From the NCBI RefSeq assembly GCF_964656455.1, contig NC_135717.1, forward strand, positions 5,208,001 to 5,272,000: a stretch of 64,000 nucleotides of DNA, in the 5' to 3' direction. The DNA comes from Halichoerus grypus (Eukaryota; Chordata; Mammalia; Carnivora; Phocidae). Position numbers and translations under genes: made by a program. Positions within the stretch are counted from its first letter, which is position 1; each line of letters starts with the position of its first letter. The notes beneath the pieces are model-generated. The model worked only from the letters and a program-made list of their open reading frames with translations, had not been told where the DNA came from and searched no databases. Positions 56,338 to 64,000 of the stretch are shown here, in pieces.

Positions 56338-56954
56338 AGCGTCAGTTAATTGGCAGCTCAGCTCCATCTTGGTGTAAGACGCCTTTAGGACAGGCCTAGG
56401 GGATCCCTTGCCTTATGTCAGAGTAACCTTCTTCTTAAGGACCTTGAGGGGTATCACCAGGCTGTTGAGGGAAGTCTCTCAACTCTGACCAGTCTTCCCA
56501 GCTCTGTGAGTGTCCTGTCAGCCTCATTATCTTCCAGAGCGCACACGTACGCAGCTCAGGAGTTGGCCTCAGACAAGACTCAGAGGGACCCGTATGCAGA
56601 TTTCTGGGATGCTTGCTCGCTCTCTGAGCTTACTCCCTCCTCTCCTTCTACCCTGCCCTGCAGTTCAGCCTCTTTGGCAGCCTCTGTTTCTGCCATCCCT
56701 ATGTGTTTCGTCCAGTCTTGTAATCACGTACAGGGAGGAGATAAGCCATAAGCAGAGGTTGAGACCCATAGAAGCCTGACTGTCCAGCTCAGTGTCAGCT
56801 CTGGCCCAGCCCTGGAGAAAACTGAGAACTGAAGGCTTTGTCCCCGTTTTATCACCATTTCTCAAAACCCAGGCCAGCAGTGGTGGCCCACATTCCAGCC
56901 ACAGACCTTCTCCTCGGCGTCCGCCCAGAATTTCCCAGAGCAAGTGCCCTCTAT

Positions 56955-57015
56955 AGACCCGGAGCCTAGCAGGTGCCTGACGTGCAGGAGGCACTCGGGA
57001 AATGTAGTCTCGTTC
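56955..57015 (+). repeat. MIR or L2 3' fragment
   Basis: AGCCTAGCAGGTGCCTGACG, then GGAGGCACTCGGGAAATG. Confidence 0.45.
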
Positions 57016-57214
57016 AGCTAGCAAGGACTGACCTAATAAATCGGGGCGAAAGCAGTTACAACTGCGTCCTTTGTGCCCTTACCAGAGTTCTTTGGCTTTC
57101 ATCTTGAGCTTGTCCCGCTCTGAGCTGCGTCCCATCTTCAAGTGATAAGTAGCAGTTTCTTCAAAACTCTTAGTGATTTTTTTTTTTTTAAACTTTCATG
57201 ACTGCCAAGGGCGC

Positions 57215-57430
57215 AGAGCGGTCTGGTGAGCAAAGCACGAATTAGGGGTTCAAGTTGTTAATTCACCTCTCGTTAACTGTACCAAGATAAGCCACATTAC
57301 TTAATCCTTCTGAACCTTTTTCTTCTGTGAAATGGGGATAATCTTTATCCTGAAGTGCTGTTGTCAAGAGGACTTGAGATAACGTATGCCACGCCCTAGA
57401 AGAATACTCAGCAGTCAGTGTCAGCTATTT
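57215..57430 (+). repeat. MIR
   Basis: GCCACATTACTTAATCCTTCTG, TTCTTCTGTGAAATGGGGATAA, then TTGAGATAACGTATGCCACGC. Confidence 0.7.
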
Positions 57431-57999
57431 TGCTTCCCATGTGGTGCCTCTGTTTATGAGGAGTTCAGCTTGCTCGCGAAAGCATAAGTAACGCGAAGAG
57501 AGGTGTGAGTGATTTTGAAAATGGCTGCACCTCCCTGAGCTGTTTCCAGTCGAGCAGTCCTTCTGGGGCCGGGTTAACTCCAGTCTGGCTGAGCTGAGAA
57601 CAAGTGGTGATGCTTCCTTGTGAGTCAGGATGGGGAACTCTTAGATCTGTGGACCCCCACTCCCCACGTCTGTCCGCCCCGCTCACACGGCCGAGGCCGT
57701 CACTGACAGCGGGGGCGATGGACGGCCTTGTTGCCGGCCGAGGGGACGGGGCCAGAGGCCGTCAGAGCTGGATCGTTTGGCAGCCTCACCACTAGACCTG
57801 TTTTTCAACTTGAAGGAAGAATATACTGGGTATGTTTGTGTTTCTGACCAAAAGCAGCTTGACGTCAAGAATTACCTTTGTTGTTAAGTTACACCTTTGT
57901 GTTTTTCTCTTCTTTAGCTTTGTGTGTTGGGCTTCAGAGAATATTTGCTTTTACCAGTTTTGAATCGAATTATATCATTATCTTAGAAGTGGATAGCAC

Positions 58000-58165
58000 T
58001 TTAACATTCTGAGAACATTTCATATATTGCTTTATTTTATCCTTATAGAACCTTGTGAGTTAGCTCTTACAGCGCACCCGTTTGTGAGTAAACTGAGGCT
58101 CGGATATGTTAAATGACTTGCCCCAAGTCACACGGCTCCTAAGCAGTGGAGCCAGATGAGTCCCC
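58000..58165 (-). repeat. MIR
   Basis: GTGAGTAAACTGAGGCTCGG, TTAAATGACTTGCCCCAAGTC, ACACGGCTCCTAAGCAGTGG. Confidence 0.8.
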
Positions 58166-59084
58166 ACATTGACCTTGTCGCGCCGCCACCCCCCCCCCCC
58201 ATGCTGTGTGTGGTGCTCGCATGCGTGGGGTGGAGGTAGGGGGCAGGTTTAGAAGAAGCTCCTCCAGTCCCACCCTGGTTTGGGTCCTCATTGCTTCGGA
58301 TTTCAGGTGAGGAGAAGCATTCCTCCTTCCCCTGAGAGCATCACTTGGATTTGTGTTAGAGTTTTAGGGTGCCTTTTACAATGAAAGCCAACGGCCTTTT
58401 GCCTAGGTGATTTTTCATCTTTTCCGTAACCTTCACGTTTCATGTGTCTAAAGACCTGCACTGCACATGTGGAAGGAGAGAGGAGAGGACGGAGGGGGCA
58501 GGGCAGCCCAGGTGTTGCCTAGGGTTTGGTTGCTCGGATGGCCCGCGGGGAAGGCGCCAAGTGCCGAGGCCGCTGCCCACCTGCAGGGGACACACACAGG
58601 GACCTGTTGGAATGCTGGGCCACCCAGCTTTTAATTCTGCTCTTAGGAGAGAGATGTGGGGAAGGTCAAGAAGGATCTGTTTCTAGAGACTCTGGAAATG
58701 CCCATCGGTGGTGCTCAGTGACAGAGCCTCTGTTGGTAGAACCCGCGGCACCGTCCTGTTGTAGCTGTCGGTCCAGTGGACAGTGTCGCCTGCCGGAAAG
58801 CATTTCCGTTTCTCTGCCCTCGAAGGGTGTATTGCTACTGCCTCCCTCCTGCCTCCCTTCATTCCAAAAAGGAGAGACCAATTTTCTTCTTAAGATTGGA
58901 AGTTTCTCTCTTGCTCCCGGACACCACAGGCTTGAAGGCTTCTGAGGGGAGCCCCGTGAAAATTACCGCTAGTAAACACAGTGTGGAGATGATTGAATAG
59001 AACCAGCTGGCCATCTAGATCAGCACGTGTTCGTCGGGGACCAGCCATACGCCCAGGACAACGCTCCAATTGCTGGTGCATTGT

Positions 59085-59300
59085 TGCCGATGGTTACTGC
59101 AGGGGGACGGCGTCTTGTTGGCTTTGCAGCCCTGGCAAAAAAGTTACTTTGATTCTTGCCTGTTTCCTCATCTGTAAATGAGGAGGATGAGACTATCCAC
59201 TTCCAAGGTTCCTTGTGAAGATTAGATGAGTTAATACGTGTACAGAGCTTAGAGAAATGCCCAGTGTAGAGTAAGTGCTTTATAAATCTTAGCCATTAAC
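59085..59300 (+). repeat. MIR
   Basis: CTGTTTCCTCATCTGTAAATG, GTGAAGATTAGATGAGTTAAT, then GAGTAAGTGCTTTATAAATC. Confidence 0.8.
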
Positions 59301-60067
59301 ATATGATTGGATCCTTATGTACCAGGCAGGCTGTCCTTAGGTACCTGGTCCTTAGGTACCAGGTGGGCTGTCACTGAGTTACATCAGCCAAAGCTGCTGC
59401 CGTCATCAGCATGGTCCTGTTTCGGGCATGTAAGCGTCAGAAATTAAAGTCTTTGAAAATTAAGAATTTAATCAGTAATTTAAGCTTTTGTCTTCTAAAA
59501 TCGTATCAAGACATTTTGAGTTTTGGACTACAGAAAGTTTTTGATAACTTTATGATTTGAAACTATAAATGGGCTGTGCTTTTCTACTTTAATTTAGTGG
59601 ACTCTTTAATTCCTATGCCAGTGGATGATCAAAAAGATAAAAAGATTGAAAGATAAAAGGGGGGCTTATACTGAAATCCAAAGTGTTTACTCTGTTGTCT
59701 ATATGGAAGGTTCCTTCAGAAAAAGTAGATTTTACTTTTAAACATACGTGTTTTTGAGAATTAACCTGTTCTTAAATAACCTATGTAATTTGTTTTCAGT
59801 AAGTCCTGAAAATGTGCTCTTTACCTCCCTGTGGAGAGGTGGGGTTTGCAAGAAAGTGAAGTATCTGGAAGTGGCCTCCTTATAATACATTAAAAATTAA
59901 TATTTTCAATAATGTAGATTAGTTTGGGGTGCTTGAAGTTGTAATTTTATTCATCTTTACTTATAATAAATAGACTACCACTAGACTATTACTCAAGTTA
60001 ATATAAGTTACTGTAAAAAATTACTCAGACACTTTAGCTCATAGTATTTTAAAATTCCTGGTCATCC

Positions 60068-60260
60068 TTTTTTTAAAAGATTTTATTTATTTGAAATTGA
60101 ATGAGAGACAGAGCACAAGCAGGGCAGAGGGGCGGAGGGAGAGGGAGAAGCAGACTTCCCGCTGAGCAGGGAGCCTGACTCGGGGCTCGATCCCAGGACC
60201 CCGAGATCATGACCTGAGCCGAAGGCAGACGTTTAACTGACTGAGCCAGCCAGGCGCCCC
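60068..60260 (-). mobile_element. CAN SINE
   Basis: Antisense, with a short target duplication TCCTG(G/A)TCA at 60056-60064 and 60261-60269. Confidence 0.93.
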
Positions 60261-60358
60261 TCCTGATCACTCTCAGAACACCAGGAAATGAGACATAAAT
60301 CTGCTATTGATGCAGCAGAAGGTACAGATATGGTCAGTATTTAACCTTAGCAGTTACT

Positions 60359-60533
60359 TGTTTTTTTTAAAGATTTATTTATTTATTAGAGAGTGCGGGA
60401 GAGCACGGGGGAGGGGCAGAATCTCAAGCAGACTCCCTGCTGAGTGTGGAGCGCCATGCTGGGCCCATCTCACAACCCATGAGCTGAAATCACAAGTCAG
60501 ACGTTTAACCAACTGAGCCATCCAGGTTCCTTG
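60359..60533 (-). mobile_element. CAN SINE
   Basis: Antisense, older variant. Target duplication TTAGCAGTTACT at 60347-60358 and 60536-60547. Confidence 0.92.
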
Positions 60534-60634
60534 CTTTAGCAGTTACTACTTGTAAGAAAAAATTTTATCATCTCCATGGATTTTAGTAATGAAGAATATG
60601 ATATATAATCCTTTTTCCGTTAAAAAATAATCTT

Positions 60635-60829
60635 AGGGGCACCTGGGTGGCTCAGTGGTTAAGCGTCTGCCTTTGGCTCAGCTTGTGATCCCAGGGTCCT
60701 GGGATCCAGTCTTGGGTCAGGCTCCCTGCTCAGTGGGAAGCCTGCTTCTCCCTCTTCTCCCCACCTGTGCTTTCTCTCGCTATCTCTGTCTCTCTCTCTC
60801 AAATAAATAAATAAAATCTTAATAAATAG
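60635..60829 (+). mobile_element. CAN SINE (left partner of an inverted pair)
   Basis: Sense: GGGGCACCTGGGTGGCTCAG to CTCAAATAAATAAATAAAATC. About 10 bp separate it from the antisense copy that follows. Confidence 0.94.
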
Positions 60830-60839
60830 AGGGTATGAT

Positions 60840-60976
60840 AGGGAGAGCATGAGAGGGGGGAGGGTCAGAGGGAGAAGCAGACTGGGGAGCCTGATGCAGA
60901 GCACGATCCCAGGACCCTGAGATCATGACCCGAGCTGAAGGCAGGAGCTTGACCAACTGAGCCACCCAGGCGCCCC
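60840..60976 (-). mobile_element. CAN SINE without tail (right partner)
   Basis: Antisense: GAGAGCATGAGAGGGGGGAG to GAGCCACCCAGGCGCCCC. Its T-rich tail is missing. It ends 151 bp before exon 8. Confidence 0.92.
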
Positions 60977-61127
60977 TAAAAAAGAATTTTAAAACATTAC
61001 TGAGCAGGGAGCTCAGCACACCACTCTGCTTCATAGAGAAAGCCTTGTTCATAGCAATTTGGGGTGACAGTGTCCTGCTTGCAGGTTCCCCTTATCCTTG
61101 TGTTCACTTCACTCTTTCTGCTTTTAG

Positions 61128-61212
61128 TGACTTAGCCTTGAGGAACTGTTTTCTTACCTCGGACCTGAATGTGAAAGTGGGAGATTATGGAATAGGATTC
61201 AGCAGGTACAAG
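61128..61212 (+). CDS. LMTK2: LMTK2 exon 8: catalytic loop and DYG motif
   Basis: The acceptor is CTTTTAG ending at 61127 after a good pyrimidine tract (CTCTTTCTGCTTTTAG). The donor is GTAAGC at 61213. One base completes the split Ser codon, then 28 codons end in phase 0. It reads [28 protein letters not shown]. The catalytic Asp codon is 61129-61131 and the loop Asn 61144-61146, so with exon 7 the catalytic motif is HSDLALRN: Ser replaces the usual Arg of HRD. The metal-binding motif is DYG (Asp at 61183-61185) instead of DFG. Both changes are normal for LMTK proteins, and the catalytic and metal-binding Asp residues are intact. Two oppositely oriented SINEs lie 151 bp upstream. Confidence 0.96.
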
Positions 61213-61689
61213 GTAAGCCAAGGTTTAAAGGTTCTCTCCTGAAGTTGATTTAATTTCATAGTCATGAAGTGGTCATATCACAAAATGCCACCCCGGTTTT
61301 GGAAGAGGGGGTTAAGAATCTTGGTTATGTTGCCTTTTTGGAGAATGGTTTGTTCTAGTCATCTTAACAGCAGTGTTGGCTTCTGACGTGTGGTTTGTCT
61401 ACATCGGTGGCTCTGTGCTGAGGTTTTGTGACGGCTTTCCAAAGGCTTTGTTTAAAAATAAGATTTTTACACAGTGTAATTAATATAGCTTGGTGGTGCA
61501 TAACACATTTTAGTATGAACACATGGGCAGTAATCATTACCACCTGTATAATAAAATACACTGTACATGTCATATCAACATGTCCCCAGTAAAATTCTGG
61601 CTCAAAAGGAAGGTTGTGGTTTAGATTTTTTAAACTCTGCCATAAATACATCCCCACACAAACTAAGAAGTAGGTGAGGTTTTCGTGTG

Positions 61690-61860
61690 TTCTTTTGTAG
61701 CCCAGCTGAATGAGGTAGCAGGGTATGGGGCACAGAACGTGACTGTCTGTCCTGGCTCCACGCCATCCACAGAGCGGCACGAGGATCATACCTGTTCTGT
61801 CTTCCGGGGTTCTCGTGAGGACCACAGGGCTCATGTTTTCATAGTACTTTGTAACTAAAA
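61690..61860 (+). repeat. Possible MIR fragment
   Basis: CGGGGTTCTCGTGAGGACCAC, then CATAGTACTTTGTAACTAAAA are weakly MIR-like. Confidence 0.35.
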
Positions 61861-61889
61861 TATATTACGCAAATATAAGTTGGTTATTT

Positions 61890-62130
61890 GTCTGCATAGT
61901 CGCTCTAGTGTCTTGAGCCCTTGCTGTGTACCAGGCACCATGAAGTCGTTGCCGGCAGTTATCTGTTTTAATCCTCACCATAAACGGAGGTGGGTATTGT
62001 ATCATCCTCATTTTACAGATAAAGAAAAAGGCTTAGCATATTTGTTGCTTTCCCAGAGTCTGGTAGCGAGCTGTAAATGGTTGAGCATGGACTTAGAAGC
62101 CAGTCCCTAATCTTAGGCACTGCTGCCCTA
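61890..62130 (-). repeat. MIR
   Basis: CTTGCTGTGTACCAGGCACC, TTTTAATCCTCACCATAAACG, TCCTCATTTTACAGATAAAG in antisense order. Confidence 0.75.
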
Positions 62131-62457
62131 CTCGGGGCGTAAGGCCCAGCATATTTTAAAAGATGTTTTGCTCAGAGTCTGTTCTGTACATCAGACGTGG
62201 AGTACCTTCTTTTTCCAGGAAGGCTGACTGAGCAAGCGTTCATGGCTCAGACAGCAGCTCACGAAGCCCAGAAGGCTTCAGAGAAAACCTCACCCACCTT
62301 CTGCCCAGAAAATCTCTCTTCATGCCCACTTCTTTTTCTGATACGTCTTTTGGGTTCAGCATGTGTTTTCTGAGAATGACCTGGTGTTAAATCATTGAGT
62401 TCACTGAAAAACTAATAGAATTTAATTTAAAATTCTGTATGCTTTCTAACAAAACAG

Positions 62458-62579
62458 GAGGATTATATTGAAACAGATGATAAAAAAATTTTCCCTCTGC
62501 GGTGGACTGCTCCAGAATTAGTAACCAGCTTTCAAGACAGACTACTAACTGCAGATCAAACGAAGTATAGTAATATCTG
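62458..62579 (+). CDS. LMTK2: LMTK2 exon 9: activation segment and APE motif
   Basis: The acceptor is AAAACAG ending at 62457 and the donor is GTAGGT at 62580. It has 40 codons plus two bases (phase 0 to 2). It reads [20 protein letters not shown], then [20 protein letters not shown], then the first two bases of a Trp codon. The activation segment carries Tyr and Thr in [15 protein letters not shown] is the tyrosine-kinase-like P+1 loop, with APE at 62509-62517. The next exon, expected to begin by completing Trp and continuing SLGVTLWE, lies outside the window. This is the last exon seen here. Confidence 0.96.
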
Positions 62580-64000
62580 GTAGGTACTGATTTACCATTC
62601 TGTTAGACTTTTGTGTAGCAAAGTCCTCACTTCTTCCCCTTGAGTACTTAAAGAAAAATAACTGAGTAAGATTTAGGAGCCCAGGTGTGCCTGGTGGTGA
62701 GGTAAAGACAGTTCACTGACATCATAGCAATTATCACAGTTGTGGTGATATAATTAACTTTTCTCTTACCCATTCAACAGTGAGAAGGTCCACAAAAGCA
62801 GGAAACCGGTCTACTTTCTTGCCTCCTGTAAGACCTGCAGTATAATAGACATTTTACATATTTATTAAAGTAAATGAAAAAACAGAAAGACGTTTGGACC
62901 AATACGTGATACTGTGATTTATAGGAGATCAGTTTAATGAAAGTTGAAAAAAATGTTTTTATGTCTTTGACTAACGATTTCTGTTACAGCTTTCTTAATT
63001 TATATATATATTTTTTGTGCTATTACCCTGCTTTTTCTATTTTCTTTTTCTCTTCTTGCCTTCTTTTGGATTTTTTTTAAGTGCTTTTTCCCGTTAGTTT
63101 GAGAGCTGTATACGCTAGTCCTAAACTTTAATTATTAAAGGTTACCCTAGAAGTTATGACATGTGTATTCCACTTATTTTAGTCTAATATTAGTTCATAT
63201 TTTGACCCTCTCTCTGAACAATACAAGGACCTCAGGATACTTTAACATACTGTAACTTGGTTTAACTATACACCACACACATGCATGCACACACACAGTT
63301 ATAGCTTATTGGGTATTTTTTTTTCTTTTATCCTCACAAGACGTTACTATTAGGTTTTTTTTAGCACTTTTTTGTTTAGGTTTATCCACGTAATTAAATC
63401 ACTTTGCTCTTCATTCTTTTTTTTCTTTTTTCTTTTCTTTTTTTTTAAATCTCAGACATTCCATCTGGGATCATTCTCCCTTTGTCTGAAGTATGTCCTT
63501 CAGAATTTCCTATAGTGAGGGCCTGCTGGTAACAGACTCTCAGTTTTTTGTAGGTCTGAACATACCTTTATTTTGTCCTCATTTTTGAAATATATTTTTA
63601 CTTGGTGACAGTTACTTTCTCTCAGCATACTGAAGAGATGGTTCTACTGTCTTCTGGCTTCCATTGTTGCTATTGAGAAGTCAGCCGTAAGTCTACCTAA
63701 GCTCTTTGAAGGTAATGTGACCTTTTCTCTCTGGCTGCTTTTAAATTCTTCTCTTTGTTTTTTTGTGGGTTTTTTTGTAGTTTCACTATGATGTGTATGG
63801 GTGTGGATTTCTTACGTTTTTCTGCTTGGGATTTATTTGGCTTTCAGATCTATAGGTTGGTGGTGTTCTCAGGCCCACCGTTCAAATACTGCCTCTGCTC
63901 CATTTCCCTCTTTTGGGAAGTCCGTTTAGACGTGTGTCATGCCTTCCTGCTCTGCCTTCTGTCTCTTCATCTCTCCTTTATGTATCCTATCTCTTTGACT
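62580..64000 (+). other. LMTK2: Intron 9 (5' part)
   Basis: The first ~370 bp are unique; the rest is antisense L1 (listed separately). The next exon is not reached. Confidence 0.8.
62950..64000 (-). mobile_element. Old L1 fragment, runs off the window
   Basis: GAAGTATGTCCTTCAGAATTTC, ATAGTGAGGGCCTGCTGGTAA, GTCTTCTGGCTTCCATTGTTG, TTTCACTATGATGTGTATGGG: antisense L1 landmarks related to 30.5-31.1 kb. Confidence 0.7.

Larger units (their letters stand above)
50387..61127 (+). other. LMTK2: Intron 7 (10741 bp)
   Basis: The first ~450 bp are GC-rich. Repeats are listed separately. Nothing is recognised in 50387-52047 (except a purine/pyrimidine GT-GC tract at 51334-51372), 52487-53799 (a T26 run at ~52527-52552), 55871-56219, 56340-56954, 57431-57999, 58166-59084 (a C run just before 58201 lies at its edge), 59301-60055 and 60977-61127. 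Confidence 0.7.
61213..62457 (+). other. LMTK2: Intron 8 (1245 bp)
   Basis: It contains MIR-like sequence (61890-62130, possibly also 61690-61860). The remaining parts, including the 300 bp before exon 9, show no recognised element. Confidence 0.7.
1..64000 (+). other. LMTK2: LMTK2 gene body, internal part (introns 1-9)
   Basis: The whole window lies within one gene. Eight exons at 21166-21287, 24735-24879, 32565-32638, 37326-37444, 37627-37714, 50253-50386, 61128-61212 and 62458-62579 join into 889 nt without a stop. The translation matches my memory of mammalian LMTK2 nearly residue for residue. Family knowledge: LMTK2 is a membrane-anchored Ser/Thr kinase of endosomes. It binds myosin VI and the PP1C/inhibitor-2 pair, is linked to CDK5/p35 and CFTR, and is needed for sperm formation in mice. 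Its sequence resembles tyrosine kinases. Missing here are exon 1 (signal peptide), the end of the C-lobe and the long C-terminal region. The related genes AATK (LMTK1) and LMTK3 are less likely because the juxtamembrane and activation-loop residues are those of LMTK2. Confidence 0.96.

Noticed and set aside
3468..60976. Regularly recurring ~200 bp repeats as a CRISPR-like or tandem array
   Set aside because: They are dispersed CAN SINEs in both orientations with individual target duplications, in a mammalian nuclear genome.
61364..61834. 156-codon open frame on the - strand in intron 8
   Set aside because: The longest frame in the window, but no recognisable domain and no splice or start context. 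It overlaps possible MIR sequence and is within the length expected by chance for 64 kb.

Overview
This is 64 kb of intron-rich vertebrate nuclear DNA from inside one gene, LMTK2 (lemur tail kinase 2; KPI-2/BREK), on the + strand. Eight coding exons with GT-AG borders are readable. Joined, they give 889 nt of continuous open frame: a membrane-anchor exon, an acidic juxtamembrane exon, and most of the protein kinase domain from the glycine loop through the APE motif. The first coding exon (signal peptide) lies upstream of the window. The rest of the kinase C-lobe and the long C-terminal tail lie downstream. Exon numbers 2-9 assume one upstream coding exon.

The organism is a caniform carnivore, most likely an arctoid (bear, seal or mustelid group). 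The evidence is 34 tRNA-Lys-derived CAN SINEs whose heads read GCGCCTGGGTGGCTCAG and whose tails read CTCTGTCAAATAAATAAAATCTT. The canid tail (TGACTATCATAAATAAAT) is absent. A short L1 3' end at 38.55-38.73 kb matches the young carnivoran L1 type. I cannot tell bear, seal and mustelid apart.

Layout: 1-21165 is the 3' part of intron 1 (SINEs, MIR, old L1, LTR and hAT fragments). Exon 2 is at 21.2 kb, exon 3 at 24.7 kb and exon 4 at 32.6 kb. Intron 3 is mostly decayed antisense L1. Exons 5 and 6 lie at 37.3-37.7 kb, only 182 bp apart. Exon 7 is at 50.3 kb after a 12.5 kb intron, exon 8 at 61.1 kb after a 10.7 kb intron, and exon 9 at 62.5 kb. The window ends in intron 9 inside an antisense L1.

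The most notable structure that ordinary annotation does not explain is a ~160 bp, ~97% identical inverted repeat (20200-20359 and 21536-21694) that brackets exon 2. Both arms carry the same junction between L1-like and hAT-like sequence. Other points: the exon phases alternate strictly, so no single exon can be skipped in frame; a SINE inverted pair lies 151 bp upstream of the catalytic-loop exon; SINEs are biased 24:10 towards antisense; and a 22-nt exact repeat is shared between a Tigger-like element and sequence 0.9 kb upstream. I found no novel protein-coding system, CRISPR array or structural RNA gene.
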